A stretch of DNA of 64,000 nt from Prevotella sp. (GCA_024682415.1 JAIKZG010000032.1:1-64000); one strand, 5' to 3'; shown: positions 7,610-17,956, counted from the stretch's first letter. The notes: generated by a model not told the origin, from the letters alone. Numbers and translations are program-made.

Positions 7610-10600
7610 ATGAAGTACGACAATATAAAGAAAGTATTGCTCCTCGGTTCTGGAGCATTAAAGATAGGCGAAGCCGGAGAGTTTGATTATTCTGGTTCGC
7701 AGGCATTGAAGGCGTTGCGTGAGGAAGGTGTTGAAACTGTTCTCATCAATCCTAATATTGCTACCGTTCAGACTTCAGAAGGCGTGGCAGACCAGATATA
7801 TTTCTTGCCTGTGCAGCCTTATTTCGTAGAGCGTGTTATTGAAAAGGAAAAGCCGGATGGCATTTTGTTGTCGTTTGGTGGACAGACAGCACTTAACTGC
7901 GGTGTTGAATTATATAAGAGCGGTGTCCTTGAAAAGTATGGCGTAAAGGTACTTGGTACGCCTGTGCAGGCGATAATGGACACTGAAGACCGTGAACTCT
8001 TTGTTGAGAAACTTAATGAAATTGACGTTAAGACAATAAAGAGCGAGGCTTGCGAAACAATAGAGCAGGCAAGAAAGGCGGCTAAAGAATTAGGCTATCC
8101 TGTAATTATCCGTGCGGCTTACGCTCTCGGAGGTCTTGGAAGTGGATTCTGTGACAACGAGGAAGAACTTAACAAGCTTGCAGAGAAGGCTTTCTCTTTC
8201 TCTCCTCAGGTTCTCGTTGAAAAGAGTTTGAAGGGATGGAAGGAGATTGAATATGAAGTGGTGCGCGACCGTTATGACAACTGTATCACGGTTTGTAACA
8301 TGGAGAATTTCGACCCACTGGGTATTCACACTGGTGAGAGTATCGTTATCGCTCCTTCACAGACTTTGACTAACAGCGAGTATCACAAGCTTCGCGCGCT
8401 AAGCATAAAGATTATTCGCCATATCGGTATCGTCGGTGAATGTAATGTGCAATACGCATTCGATCCTCAGAGCGAAGATTATCGTGTGATTGAGGTAAAC
8501 GCTCGCTTGAGCCGTTCTTCTGCATTGGCCTCAAAGGCAACAGGTTATCCTTTGGCTTTCATCGCCGCGAAACTTGGTATGGGTTATGGATTGTTTGAGT
8601 TGAAAAACTCCGTAACCAAGACTACAAGCGCATTCTTTGAGCCTGCTCTTGACTATGTGGTTTGTAAAATTCCACGTTGGGATTTGAGCAAATTCCGTGG
8701 CGTAGACAAGGAACTTGGTTCAAGCATGAAGTCGGTAGGCGAGGTTATGGCCATCGGTAGAAACTTTGAAGAAGCAATTCAGAAAGGTTTGCGCATGATA
8801 GGTCAGGGTATGCACGGCTTCGTAGAAAATAAGGAATTGCAGATTGAGGATATTGACGCAGCGCTTCGCGAACCTACAGATAAACGTGTGTTTATCATAT
8901 CAAAGGCAATGCACAAGGGATATACGGTAGATCAGATTCATGATCTGACAAAGATTGACCGTTGGTTCCTTGACAAGTTGAAGCACATCATTGACATTGA
9001 TGAGCAGTTGAAGAAATGCACAAGCGTAAATGTGCTTGATAAGGATTTGTTGCGCACAGCAAAGGTATACGGATTTACGGATTTCCAGATTGCCCGCGCC
9101 GTAGGTTTGGAGCAGGAGTTTGGAAATATGCACAAGGCATTGCTCGTAATCCGCAAGCTGCGTAAGAGTTATGGCATTCTTCCTGTAGTAAAGCAGATTG
9201 ATACTCTTGCTGCAGAATATCCTGCACAGACTAATTACTTGTATATGACTTATGCAGGCGATAAGAGTGATGTGGAATTCGAGCAGGACAACCGCAGCAT
9301 AATTGTACTTGGATCAGGTGCTTATCGCATTGGTTCTTCTGTAGAGTTTGACTGGTGCGGTGTGCAGGCATTGAAGACTATCCGCAAGCATGGTTATCGC
9401 TCTGTGATGATCAACTATAACCCAGAAACGGTTTCTACCGATTATGATGAGTGCGACAAGCTTTATTTCGATGAGCTGACATTCGAGCGCGTGATGGATA
9501 TCATTGATTTGGAATGCCCTCATGGAGTAATCGTTTCAACAGGTGGACAGATTCCTAATAACCTCGCAATGTGGCTCGACGAACAGAATGTGCCAATTCT
9601 CGGAACATCTGCTAAGGATATTGATAATGCTGAGGATCGCGCTAAGTTCTCTGCAATGCTTACAAACTATGGCATTAACCAGCCGGAATGGAGCGCATTG
9701 ACAAGCATGGAAGACATTGATAAGTTTGTTGATCGCGTAGGCTTCCCTGTTCTTGTGCGTCCTTCTTATGTGCTTTCTGGTGCTGCTATGAACATCTGCT
9801 CTAACAAGGAGGAGTTGGAACGCTTCCTTAAACTTGCTGCAAATGTGAGCGCTGAGCACCCTGTAGTGGTAAGTAAGTTTATTGAGAACGCAAAGGAAAT
9901 TGAGATGGATGCCGTGGCAAAGAATGGCGAAATCATGGCTTATGCAATATCTGAGCATATCGAGTTTGCCGGTGTTCACTCTGGTGACGCTACGATTCAG
10001 TTCCCACCTCAGAAACTATATGTTGAAACCGTACGTCGTATCAAGCGAGTAAGCCGTCAGATTGCGGAAGCTCTGCATATCAATGGTCCATTCAATATTC
10101 AATATATGGCTCGTGAAAATGACATACTTGTTATTGAATGTAATTTGCGTGCTTCTCGCTCATTCCCATTTGTAAGTAAGGTGTTGAAACTGAATCTTAT
10201 CGACCTTGCCACAAAGATTATGCTCGGCGTGCCTGTAGAGAAACCAAGCAAGAATTTGTTTGATTTGGATTATGTGGGAATTAAGGCTTCTCAGTTCTCA
10301 TTCAATCGTCTGCAAAAGGCTGACCCTGTTTTGGGCGTAGATATGTCGTCAACAGGTGAGGTAGGTTGCTTGGGCGACGACACCAATCAGGCTCTTCTCA
10401 AGAGTATGCTTTCTGTAGGTCAGCGCATTCCTGAGCATTCTGTTCTCCTCTCAACAGGTGGAGCTAAGCAAAAGGCAGAGCTTCTTGATTCTGCGAAGAA
10501 ACTTGTGGCTCATGGATATGAACTCTACGCTACAGGCGGAACAAGCAAATATCTTGAGGAAGAAGGTGTTCCTTGCACAAGGGTTTATTGGCCATCGGAA

Positions 10601-10840
10601 GAGGGACAGACTCCACAGGCTCTTGATTTGCTTCACGAGCATAAGATTGACATGATTATCAATATTCCGAAGGATTTGACTCCACGCGAGCTTACCAATG
10701 GATATAAGATACGTCGTGCCGCAATCGACCTGAATATACCTCTTATTACCAACAGCCGTCTTGCTGCTGCGTTTATCAATGCGTTCTGCACATTGAAGCC
10801 AAGCGACATCGACATAAAGAGTTGGGCAGAGTATAAATAA
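7610..10840 (+). CDS. carB: Carbamoyl-phosphate synthase, large subunit
   Basis: A 1076-residue CarB of full family length. It has two homologous ATP-grasp halves (about 1-400 and 550-935), each with its LGSGxxxIGxxxEFD signature (LLGSGALKIGEAGEFDYSG and VLGSGAYRIGSSVEFDWCG), and a C-terminal MGS-like allosteric domain (about 940-1076) with YATGGTSKYLEEEGV. It makes carbamoyl phosphate from bicarbonate, glutamine-derived ammonia and 2 ATP. It is the last gene of the glmS-purF-carA-carB block and is followed by a terminator hairpin. Confidence 0.97.
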   Translation: MKYDNIKKVLLLGSGALKIGEAGEFDYSGSQALKALREEGVETVLINPNIATVQTSEGVADQIYFLPVQPYFVERVIEKEKPDGILLSFGGQTALNCGVELYKSGVLEKYGVKVLGTPVQAIMDTEDRELFVEKLNEIDVKTIKSEACETIEQARKAAKELGYPVIIRAAYALGGLGSGFCDNEEELNKLAEKAFSFSPQVLVEKSLKGWKEIEYEVVRDRYDNCITVCNMENFDPLGIHTGESIVIAPSQTLTNSEYHKLRALSIKIIRHIGIVGECNVQYAFDPQSEDYRVIEVNARLSRSSALASKATGYPLAFIAAKLGMGYGLFELKNSVTKTTSAFFEPALDYVVCKIPRWDLSKFRGVDKELGSSMKSVGEVMAIGRNFEEAIQKGLRMIGQGMHGFVENKELQIEDIDAALREPTDKRVFIISKAMHKGYTVDQIHDLTKIDRWFLDKLKHIIDIDEQLKKCTSVNVLDKDLLRTAKVYGFTDFQIARAVGLEQEFGNMHKALLVIRKLRKSYGILPVVKQIDTLAAEYPAQTNYLYMTYAGDKSDVEFEQDNRSIIVLGSGAYRIGSSVEFDWCGVQALKTIRKHGYRSVMINYNPETVSTDYDECDKLYFDELTFERVMDIIDLECPHGVIVSTGGQIPNNLAMWLDEQNVPILGTSAKDIDNAEDRAKFSAMLTNYGINQPEWSALTSMEDIDKFVDRVGFPVLVRPSYVLSGAAMNICSNKEELERFLKLAANVSAEHPVVVSKFIENAKEIEMDAVAKNGEIMAYAISEHIEFAGVHSGDATIQFPPQKLYVETVRRIKRVSRQIAEALHINGPFNIQYMARENDILVIECNLRASRSFPFVSKVLKLNLIDLATKIMLGVPVEKPSKNLFDLDYVGIKASQFSFNRLQKADPVLGVDMSSTGEVGCLGDDTNQALLKSMLSVGQRIPEHSVLLSTGGAKQKAELLDSAKKLVAHGYELYATGGTSKYLEEEGVPCTRVYWPSEEGQTPQALDLLHEHKIDMIINIPKDLTPRELTNGYKIRRAAIDLNIPLITNSRLAAAFINAFCTLKPSDIDIKSWAEYK

Positions 10841-10878
10841 AGTATATACATGAAATAAAATGTGATTCATTTGTTAAA

Positions 10879-10917
10879 GGGTACATCTCGCTGTGATAAC
10901 GAGGTGTACCCATTTTG
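10879..10917 (+). terminator. Terminator after carB
   Basis: A 12-bp stem, GGGTACATCTCG (10879-10890) with CGAGGTGTACCC (10900-10911), closes a 9-nt loop. It has one mismatch-type position and a short T run afterwards. Confidence 0.7.
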
Positions 10918-11003
10918 CAATATAGAGTTTTCAAAAGTAAAGATTTTGTGCAAAATAAGGTTATAAAGCAAATCTTTTCTAAGTCGATGCCAGTTTTTTT
11001 TGC

Positions 11004-11011
11004 TATATTTG
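11004..11011 (+). promoter_or_regulatory. -7 element upstream of pgk
   Basis: TATATTTG matches TAnnTTTG, 57 bp before the pgk ATG. The -33 region is T-rich but has no clear TTG. Confidence 0.5.
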
Positions 11012-11067
11012 CACGTCAATTAATAATTAAGACAAAGATTCTAATAATTAAATATTAAGTAAAAACA

Positions 11068-12318
11068 ATGAAAATCGATCAATTCAACTTTGCCGGTAAA
11101 AAGGCAATCGTTCGCGTTGACTTCAACGTGCCATTGGACAGTGAAGGACATGTAACCGACGACACTCGTATTCGTGGTGCACTGCCTACACTCAAGAAGG
11201 TCTTGAGCGATGGCGGTTCTCTTATCATGATGAGCCACATGGGTAAGCCAAAGGGTAAGGTTAAACCTGAACTCTCTTTGGGACAAATCGTTAAAAACGT
11301 TTCTGACGCTCTTGGTGTAGAAGTTAAGTTCGCTCCTGATTGCGCTAAGGCTGGTGATGCAGCAAAGGCTTTGAAGCCAGGTGAGGCATTGCTTCTTGAA
11401 AACCTCCGCTTCTACGCTGAAGAAGAGGGTAAGCCAGTTGGTATCGACAAGGAAGATCCTAAATATAATGACGCTAAGGCTGCAATGAAAGAAAGCCAGA
11501 AGGAATTTGCTAAGACATTGGCTTCTTATGCTGATGTTTATGTAAACGACGCTTTCGGTACTGCTCATCGCAAGCACGCTTCTACAGCTGTTATCGCTGA
11601 TTACTTCGACAAGGATTCTAAGATGCTTGGTTTCTTGATGGAGAAAGAGGTTACAGCTATTGACAACGTTTTGAAGAATGCTCAGCGTCCATTCACCGCT
11701 ATTATCGGTGGTTCTAAGGTAAGCTCTAAGCTCGGTGTAATCAAGAACCTTCTTGACAAGGTAGACAACCTCATCATCGGTGGTGGTATGGGTTACACAT
11801 TCATCAAGGCTCAGGGTGGTCATATCGGTAACTCTATCCATGAGGACGACCTTATCCCAGAGGCTTTGAACGTAATGGAAGAAGCTAAGAAGAAGGGCGT
11901 AAACCTCAGCCTCTCTGTAGAGACTGTTATCGCTGACGACTTCTCTAACGATGCAAACACTAAGGTTGTTGATATCTTCAATATTCCTGACGGATGGGAG
12001 GGTATGGACTCTGCCGAGGCAAGTATCGAGAACTGGAAGAAGATCATCATGGATTCAAAGACAATCCTTTGGAATGGTCCTGTAGGCGTATTCGAGCTTG
12101 ACGCATTCGCTAAGGGAACAGCAGAAATCGCTAAGACTGTAGCAAAAGCTACTCAGGAGAATGGCGCTTATTCACTCGTTGGCGGTGGCGACTCTGTTGC
12201 TGCTATCAACAAGTTCAACTTGGGTGATAAGGTTTCTTATGTATCTACAGGTGGTGGCGCAATGCTTGAGGCTATCGAGGGCAAGGTGCTTCCAGGTGTA
12301 GCAGCAATCGAAAAATAA
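11068..12318 (+). CDS. pgk: Phosphoglycerate kinase
   Basis: A 416-residue glycolytic enzyme that transfers phosphate from 1,3-bisphosphoglycerate to ADP. Visible signatures are the N-terminal [13 protein letters not shown], the [12 protein letters not shown] substrate-binding segment, SHMGKPKG, and the C-terminal nucleotide-binding WNGPVGVFE with GGGDSVAAI and STGGGAMLE. The length is normal for the family. Codon use is strongly biased compared with neighbours (few rare codons), consistent with high expression. It is monocistronic by layout: its own promoter lies upstream and a strong terminator downstream. Confidence 0.98.
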   Translation: MKIDQFNFAGKKAIVRVDFNVPLDSEGHVTDDTRIRGALPTLKKVLSDGGSLIMMSHMGKPKGKVKPELSLGQIVKNVSDALGVEVKFAPDCAKAGDAAKALKPGEALLLENLRFYAEEEGKPVGIDKEDPKYNDAKAAMKESQKEFAKTLASYADVYVNDAFGTAHRKHASTAVIADYFDKDSKMLGFLMEKEVTAIDNVLKNAQRPFTAIIGGSKVSSKLGVIKNLLDKVDNLIIGGGMGYTFIKAQGGHIGNSIHEDDLIPEALNVMEEAKKKGVNLSLSVETVIADDFSNDANTKVVDIFNIPDGWEGMDSAEASIENWKKIIMDSKTILWNGPVGVFELDAFAKGTAEIAKTVAKATQENGAYSLVGGGDSVAAINKFNLGDKVSYVSTGGGAMLEAIEGKVLPGVAAIEK

Positions 12319-12368
12319 TGAATAAAGAAATGTTTTAATTTCTTATCCATAGATATTAGATTTTATTT

Positions 12369-12402
12369 AAGTCCACTTTCTTTTGGGAGAGTGGACTTTT
12401 GT
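12369..12402 (+). terminator. Terminator after pgk
   Basis: AAGTCCACT and AGTGGACTT arms around a TTC-rich loop, followed by TTGTT. This is a typical rho-independent terminator. Confidence 0.8.
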
Positions 12403-12449
12403 TATTTGTGATTTGCACGAAGTTTTTACCTTAAACTATCTAAATAGAT

Positions 12450-12480
12450 TTTGTCTATTCATAGAAAAACTGTATTTTTG
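12450..12480 (+). promoter_or_regulatory. Promoter of the MORN-repeat gene
   Basis: TTTG at 12450-12453 and TATTTTTG at 12473-12480, separated by 19 bp. The -7 box ends only 8 bp before the ATG at 12489, so the transcript would be nearly leaderless. Confidence 0.65.
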
Positions 12481-12488
12481 GTGCTGAT

Positions 12489-13619
12489 ATGGGAAAAAAT
12501 AATATTAGGAAAGATATAATATCTATTATAGCTACTACTCTTCTTTGTGTTCCTACTTACGCCCAGAAGATAACGCTTGGTTCTTGTACTACTTCTAACG
12601 GAGGTCAGTATAAGGGCGAAATGGTATCGGGTAAACCTTACGGCAAGGGAAATGTAGTATATAAAAACGGTGATACTTACGAGGGAGAATTTATCAAAGG
12701 AAAACGTCAAGGATATGGCGTTTATACATTCTCCGATGGTGAAAAATATGAAGGCCAGTGGTTTCAGGACCAGCAACATGGACGTGGCACTTACTATTTC
12801 ATGAATAATAATAAATACGTAGGTCTTTGGTTTCGTGATTATCAGGAGGGCAAAGGCACTATGTATTATTATAATGGTGATAAGTATGAGGGTCAGTGGT
12901 TTCATGATAAGCGTCATGGGAAAGGCAAATATACTTATTCAAGCGGTGCGTATTACAACGGCAACTGGGAAAATGACCAGAAAAGCGGTCGTGGCTTCTT
13001 TGATTGGGGCGACGGCACTACTTATGATGGTATGTGGGCTAATAACCAGCGTTCCGGTCGTGGCACTAACAAGTATGCCGACGGCGATGTTTACATAGGC
13101 GATTGGAAAGATGATATACAAAACGGCAGAGGAGTGTATAAATTCCAAAATGGAGATGTATATGAAGGCGACTATGTGCAGGGAGAACGCACAGGTGAGG
13201 GCATTTTCAAATACGCTAACGGAGATAGATATACAGGTCATTTCAAAGAGGGCGATAAAGATGGAGTAGGCACTCTTGTATGGGAGAATGGCGATGTATA
13301 TGAAGGTCAGTGGAAGAATGATAAGCAGAATGGCCGTGGCAAACTTACTAAGAAGAATGGTGACATCTTTGACGGAACTTTTACTGACGGAAAAGTTAAT
13401 GGTGAAGTGATAATTCACTATGCGGATGGAAATAAATTCAAAGGTACATATAAAAACGGTATGCGCAACGGCGCGGCTATCGAGGAAACAAAAGATGGCA
13501 AACGCTTTGAGGGCACATACGTTGATGACGTGCGTGATGGTAATTTCGTAGAGAAAGACCGTAACGGACAGATTACGGCAACTGGTCGATATGAATTTGG
13601 CAAACGCTTTGAAGAATAA
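12489..13619 (+). CDS. Secreted MORN-repeat protein
   Basis: A 376-residue protein. An N-terminal signal peptide (hydrophobic IISIIATTLLCVPTYA, cleavage before QK) is followed by about 14 tandem MORN repeats of the pattern Y-x-G-x-W/F-x5-G-x-G (for example KYEGQWFHDKRHGKG). These fill residues 40-360 and degenerate in the last three units. MORN repeats form an elongated beta-hairpin ribbon used for protein or lipid contacts; the bacterial role is unknown. Gene order (pgk upstream, glgB 20 nt downstream) suggests co-transcription with glgB, but no functional link is established. Confidence 0.85.
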   Translation: MGKNNIRKDIISIIATTLLCVPTYAQKITLGSCTTSNGGQYKGEMVSGKPYGKGNVVYKNGDTYEGEFIKGKRQGYGVYTFSDGEKYEGQWFQDQQHGRGTYYFMNNNKYVGLWFRDYQEGKGTMYYYNGDKYEGQWFHDKRHGKGKYTYSSGAYYNGNWENDQKSGRGFFDWGDGTTYDGMWANNQRSGRGTNKYADGDVYIGDWKDDIQNGRGVYKFQNGDVYEGDYVQGERTGEGIFKYANGDRYTGHFKEGDKDGVGTLVWENGDVYEGQWKNDKQNGRGKLTKKNGDIFDGTFTDGKVNGEVIIHYADGNKFKGTYKNGMRNGAAIEETKDGKRFEGTYVDDVRDGNFVEKDRNGQITATGRYEFGKRFEE

Positions 13620-13639
13620 CAAAATCTAAGAAACACACA

Positions 13640-15691
13640 ATGAAAAGAACAGGAAGAGAGGAACTTAATGCTAAAAAGGCGATAGCCAAGCATATTGGAC
13701 TCGTTAAAAATGATGGCTATTTGGAACCTTATGAAGATGCCATTCGTGGTCGTCATGAACATGCGGTTTGGAAGTTGAATCAGTTTACCGATAACGGCAA
13801 AAGAAAACTTTCGGATTTCGCGAGTGGATATGATTATTATGGATTGCATAAGACTTCAAAAGGATGGGTTTTCAGAGAATGGGCTCCTAATGCGACAGAA
13901 ATCTATCTTATAGGTGATTTCAACGATTGGACTCCGACTGAAAGCTATAAATGTGAGCGTATAGAGGGAACTGGCAATTGGGAATTGAATCTGGAAAACT
14001 CTGCCATGAAGCATGGAGATTATTTCAAGATGCTTGTAAAATGGCAAGGAGGGGAGGGTGAGCGTATTCCTGCATGGTGTACAAGAGTAGTACAGGATGA
14101 GCAGACTGCTATATTCTCCGCTCAGGTGTGGAATCCCGAACCATATAAGTGGAAGCGTAAGCGTTTTGTTCCTAAGACGACACCTCTTTTAATATATGAG
14201 TGCCACATAGGAATGTCGCAAGACGCTGAGAAAGTTGGCACATATACTGAATTCAAGGATAATGTTCTTCCACGAATTATAGAGGATGGATATAATTGCA
14301 TTCAGATAATGGCAATACAGGAGCATCCTTATTATGGCTCATTCGGCTATCATGTGAGTTCTTTCTTTGCCGCGTCTTCACGTTTCGGCACTCCTGAAGA
14401 ATTAAAGGCTCTTATAGACGAAGCTCATGCCAATGGTATTGCAGTGATAATGGATATTGTTCATTCTCATGCAGTAAAGAATGAGGTAGAAGGACTTGGA
14501 AATCTTGCCGGCGACCCTAATCAATATTTCTATCCTGGCGATAGACGTGAGCATCCTGCATGGGATTCTCTTTGCTTCGATTACGGCAAGGATGATGTTA
14601 TGCATTTCTTGTTGAGTAATTGCAAATACTGGCTTGAAAAATATCATTTCGATGGTTTCCGTTTTGACGGCGTGACATCAATGCTATATTATAGCCACGG
14701 ACTTGGTGAGGCATTTACCAACTATGGCGATTATTATAACGGTCATGAGGACGACAATGCGATATGCTATCTTACTCTTGCCAATCTTCTTATCCATGAG
14801 GTAAATAAGCATGCCATAACCATAGCTGAGGAAGTGAGCGGAATGCCAGGATTGGCGGCAAAGTTTGTTGATGGTGGTATTGGTTTCGACTATCGCATGG
14901 CAATGAACATTCCTGATTATTGGATAAAGACGATAAAGGAACATAGAGATGAGGATTGGAAACCAAGCTCTATTTTCTGGGAAGTGAAAAACAGACGACC
15001 TGACGAGAAGACAATTTCATATTGCGAAAGCCATGACCAGGCTTTGGTTGGTGACAAAACAATAATATTTCGTCTTATTGATGCCGATATGTATTGGCAT
15101 TTCAAGAAAGATGACGAGAATGATGCCGCACGACGTGGTATTGCGCTCCATAAAATGATACGCCTTGTTACGGCTTCTGCCATTAATGGTGGTTATCTTA
15201 ACTTTATGGGCAATGAGTTTGGACATCCTGAGTGGATAGATTTCCCGCGTGAAGGCAACGGATGGGGATATAAATATGCCCGTCGTCAGTGGAATCTTGT
15301 AGATAATAAGGAACTATGTTATCATTGGCTTGGCGATTTTGATAAAGCTATGCTTAATGTGATATGCGGTGAGGATAAGTTTAACGAGACTCCATTACAG
15401 GAAATTTGGCATAACGATGGCGACCAGATTCTGGCATTTAGTCGTGGTTCATTGCTTTTCGTATTTAATTTCTCACCTGTAAAATCGTTCTCCGATTATG
15501 GTTTCCTTGTCCAAGAAGGTTCTTATGATGTTGTGTTGAATACAGACTCAAAGGATTTTGGTGGCTTTGGATTTGCTGATGACACGATAGAACATTTCAC
15601 AAATCATGATTCGCTTTATGCTGATCAGAAGAAGGGATGGCTCAAACTCTATATCCCTGCTCGCTCAGCAGTAGTATTAAAGAAAAAATAA
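13640..15691 (+). CDS. glgB: 1,4-alpha-glucan branching enzyme
   Basis: A 683-residue GH13 branching enzyme of the eukaryote-like type common in Bacteroidetes. The N-terminal CBM48 (FREWAPNATEIYLIGDFNDW) is followed by a TIM barrel. Its catalytic residues are visible as Asp343 (FRFDGVTS, nucleophile), Glu397 (IAEEVSG, acid/base) and Asp466 (CESHDQALVGDK). A C-terminal beta-sandwich ends in the usual VVLKKK-type tail. It transfers alpha-1,4 chains to alpha-1,6 positions in glycogen. The next gene starts 3 nt after its stop. Confidence 0.95.
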   Translation: MKRTGREELNAKKAIAKHIGLVKNDGYLEPYEDAIRGRHEHAVWKLNQFTDNGKRKLSDFASGYDYYGLHKTSKGWVFREWAPNATEIYLIGDFNDWTPTESYKCERIEGTGNWELNLENSAMKHGDYFKMLVKWQGGEGERIPAWCTRVVQDEQTAIFSAQVWNPEPYKWKRKRFVPKTTPLLIYECHIGMSQDAEKVGTYTEFKDNVLPRIIEDGYNCIQIMAIQEHPYYGSFGYHVSSFFAASSRFGTPEELKALIDEAHANGIAVIMDIVHSHAVKNEVEGLGNLAGDPNQYFYPGDRREHPAWDSLCFDYGKDDVMHFLLSNCKYWLEKYHFDGFRFDGVTSMLYYSHGLGEAFTNYGDYYNGHEDDNAICYLTLANLLIHEVNKHAITIAEEVSGMPGLAAKFVDGGIGFDYRMAMNIPDYWIKTIKEHRDEDWKPSSIFWEVKNRRPDEKTISYCESHDQALVGDKTIIFRLIDADMYWHFKKDDENDAARRGIALHKMIRLVTASAINGGYLNFMGNEFGHPEWIDFPREGNGWGYKYARRQWNLVDNKELCYHWLGDFDKAMLNVICGEDKFNETPLQEIWHNDGDQILAFSRGSLLFVFNFSPVKSFSDYGFLVQEGSYDVVLNTDSKDFGGFGFADDTIEHFTNHDSLYADQKKGWLKLYIPARSAVVLKKK

Positions 15692-15694
15692 TAA

Positions 15695-16798
15695 ATGACA
15701 GATAAAAACAGTGGCATAGACTTTGTAATTCGTCAGTTCTGTGCCGTTCTTTTTTGCTTATTCTCATTCATATATCTGTATTTTTTTCAGGCAGATATAA
15801 TTGCCTATGGACAGCATGTGCTTTCCCATGGACAAACTTATTATAATCGCCATATTGGCGCTTTCCTCATCACGTTGGTGCTTTATCTGCTCGCCCTCAT
15901 TGTGCGTCAGTTTACTTCCGTGATATTCAAACATCGTGAACCGTCGTATCTTCACGCATTGACTTATTTGCCATCGTGTTATGTCCTTGGGCGAATTACC
16001 CATGTGAGCATTGGCATGGATAATAGCTTTTCATGGGGATTGTGTATGTTGGCATTATGTGCTGTTCTTGTTGTTTACGGTTTGCTGGCATTTGGATTGA
16101 AGTGCATTATCGATTTGATTTCTACGGATGAAACACTACCTATGACTAATGCCAGAAAGTTTTGGATGAATATCATGTGGGCGACTGGGCTTTTTATAAT
16201 GACAGGCGCAATGGGAAATAGCAATGACGTGCTTCATTATCGCCTTGCCGCTGAGCGACACATAGCAAAAGAAGAATATGATAAGGCGTTGCTTGTAGGC
16301 GAGAAGTCATTGGTGAAAGATTCTTCTCTCACAATGCTTCGCGCGTTTGCATTGTCAAAGCAAGGACAGCTTGCGGAACGCCTTTTTGAATATCCGCTCA
16401 TTGGAGGTTCTGAGGCTTTGCGTCCACATAAGAATGTGCGCTTTTTAATGCTTCCTCTCAAAACATTTTATAGAGTAGGGCAGACTCCTAAAGATTATAT
16501 TCTTATAGGATATCTTCTTGATTGCAAAATAGATGCTTTTGCTTCAAACATCGGTAAGTATTATCACATAAATGATTCTTTGCCAAAGCATTATCGCGAA
16601 GCGTTGATTCTCTATAAGCATTTGCGCTCAAATCCTAAAGTGGTATATCAGAATGCGGTTCTCGATGCTGATTTTAAAGATTTGATGGATATGCAGAAGA
16701 AATATCCGGAACGTCGTTCACGCATCAATGCTATTATAGATTCTTATTGGAATACATATTGGGCTTATTATTTCGTAAATAGGTTGTCTTCCAAGTAA
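15695..16798 (+). CDS. Multi-pass membrane protein, DUF6057-like
   Basis: A 367-residue protein. The first roughly 185 residues are hydrophobic, with about five predicted membrane helices (starting CAVLFCLFSFIYLYFFQADI). The soluble C-terminal half has a TPR-like helical look (AAERHIAKEEYDKALLVGEKSL). The overall pattern matches Bacteroidales proteins labelled DUF6057, by recollection rather than search, and seems shorter than most of them. Its job is unknown. It is coupled to glgB with only 3 nt between them, and a terminator follows. Confidence 0.7.
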   Translation: MTDKNSGIDFVIRQFCAVLFCLFSFIYLYFFQADIIAYGQHVLSHGQTYYNRHIGAFLITLVLYLLALIVRQFTSVIFKHREPSYLHALTYLPSCYVLGRITHVSIGMDNSFSWGLCMLALCAVLVVYGLLAFGLKCIIDLISTDETLPMTNARKFWMNIMWATGLFIMTGAMGNSNDVLHYRLAAERHIAKEEYDKALLVGEKSLVKDSSLTMLRAFALSKQGQLAERLFEYPLIGGSEALRPHKNVRFLMLPLKTFYRVGQTPKDYILIGYLLDCKIDAFASNIGKYYHINDSLPKHYREALILYKHLRSNPKVVYQNAVLDADFKDLMDMQKKYPERRSRINAIIDSYWNTYWAYYFVNRLSSK

Positions 16799-16816
16799 GA
16801 AGAACAGAAATAAAAC

Positions 16817-16858
16817 AAAATGTGGCTCACTTCGATATGAAGTAAGCCACATTTTTTG
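16817..16858. terminator. Bidirectional terminator between convergent genes
   Basis: AAATGTGGCT(C)ACTTC pairs with GAAGT(A)AGCCACATTT around a GATAT loop. T tracts on both strands serve the plus-strand membrane gene and the minus-strand operon. Confidence 0.85.
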
Positions 16859-16883
16859 ATTAAATCAATATAGAATATTCGTC

Positions 16884-17357
16884 TTATTTATTCTTTACTT
16901 CTTCCAACGCCTTTTCCCAGTCAGTGTCGAGAGAGAAATTTGTGATGAAGCGCTTGTTGTCTACATAGGCGTAAGTCACTTCCTTATCCATGTCGTTGAA
17001 GAGAGAGTGGGCGAGTGATGCGTTCTTATAGTCAGCTATGATTACCTCTTTCGCCTGATCATTTCTTGCTTTCGCTATTTTGCGCACAAATGAGTTCACA
17101 AACTCAGTCATGGCAAAAGTCTGTTGCCCTAAAGTATATTCGGTGAATGTGCTGTCCTTAGACGACTGCAAAATCATGTAATATATGGCGTCAGACTTGA
17201 AAGTCGCAATCAGTCTGAGTTGCATATCTTTAGTCGTGTCGTTCTTCACCTTTTCTGCCTGTTGCATTATCTTATTTACCTCGTTGTAAATAGCCTGTGC
17301 AGAAACGCTTGTGAAGCTCATAAGGCATAAAGCCATTGCTATAAAAATCTTCTTCAT
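16884..17357 (-). CDS. Small secreted protein of unknown function
   Basis: A 157-residue protein with a clear signal peptide (MKKIFIAMALCLMSFTSVSA, cleaved before QA). The rest is a helical mature part of about 135 residues, rich in Lys/Asp, with no motif recognised. An in-frame ATG at 17369 would add MTRN, but the start at 17357 gives a standard signal peptide. It is the last gene of a five-gene minus-strand operon, 21 nt after ruvC. Confidence 0.7.
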   Translation of the reverse strand: MKKIFIAMALCLMSFTSVSAQAIYNEVNKIMQQAEKVKNDTTKDMQLRLIATFKSDAIYYMILQSSKDSTFTEYTLGQQTFAMTEFVNSFVRKIAKARNDQAKEVIIADYKNASLAHSLFNDMDKEVTYAYVDNKRFITNFSLDTDWEKALEEVKNK

Positions 17358-17378
17358 ATTTCTCGTCATTTTTATGTT

Positions 17379-17936
17379 TTATCTTATTCTGTCTTTATTC
17401 TTGTTTATAAAATCCTTCCATCCATGATAGCTCTTATCCGTAGTAGGCGCGCCCATCTGCATGAAATGGCAATAAGCAGCTCCCAACGCGTCGGTGGCAT
17501 CCATGAATTTCGGCATTTCAGAGTCTTCCAGTTTCAGAAGCCTTTTAAGCATTCCCGCGACCTGTTCCTTGCTCGCCTGACCTTGTCCTGTGATTGCCAT
17601 CTTGATTTTCAGCGGAGCATATTCATGAATAGGTATATCTCGCTTTATTGCGGCGGCAATAGCCACACCTTGCGCACGTCCTAATTTCAGCATGGATTGC
17701 ACATTCTTTCCAAAGAAAGGGGCTTCAATGGCCAGCTCGTCGGGGTGATATGCGTCTATTATTCCCGTCACGCGCTCAAAGATATGTCCTAATCTCAGGT
17801 ATGGGTCGTGCATCTTTCTTAGGTCAATCACTCCCATTGCAAGCATCTTTGCTTTATTGCCTATTACCGTGATAAGTCCATATCCCATTACGTTGGTTCC
17901 CGGGTCGATACCTAATATTATCTTTTCAGTAGTCAA
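17379..17936 (-). CDS. ruvC: Holliday-junction resolvase RuvC
   Basis: A 185-residue RuvC. It cuts Holliday junctions symmetrically during recombination, with RuvAB as partner. The RNase H-fold catalytic acids are visible at positions matching the family: Asp11 (LGIDPGTN), Glu71 ([10 protein letters not shown]), and Asp146/Asp149 ([13 protein letters not shown]). It lies 20 nt downstream of the metallo-hydrolase gene and 21 nt upstream of the small secreted protein. Confidence 0.95.
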   Translation of the reverse strand: MTTEKIILGIDPGTNVMGYGLITVIGNKAKMLAMGVIDLRKMHDPYLRLGHIFERVTGIIDAYHPDELAIEAPFFGKNVQSMLKLGRAQGVAIAAAIKRDIPIHEYAPLKIKMAITGQGQASKEQVAGMLKRLLKLEDSEMPKFMDATDALGAAYCHFMQMGAPTTDKSYHGWKDFINKNKDRIR

Positions 17937-17956
17937 TTTTCCTTGCTTTATTTTTT

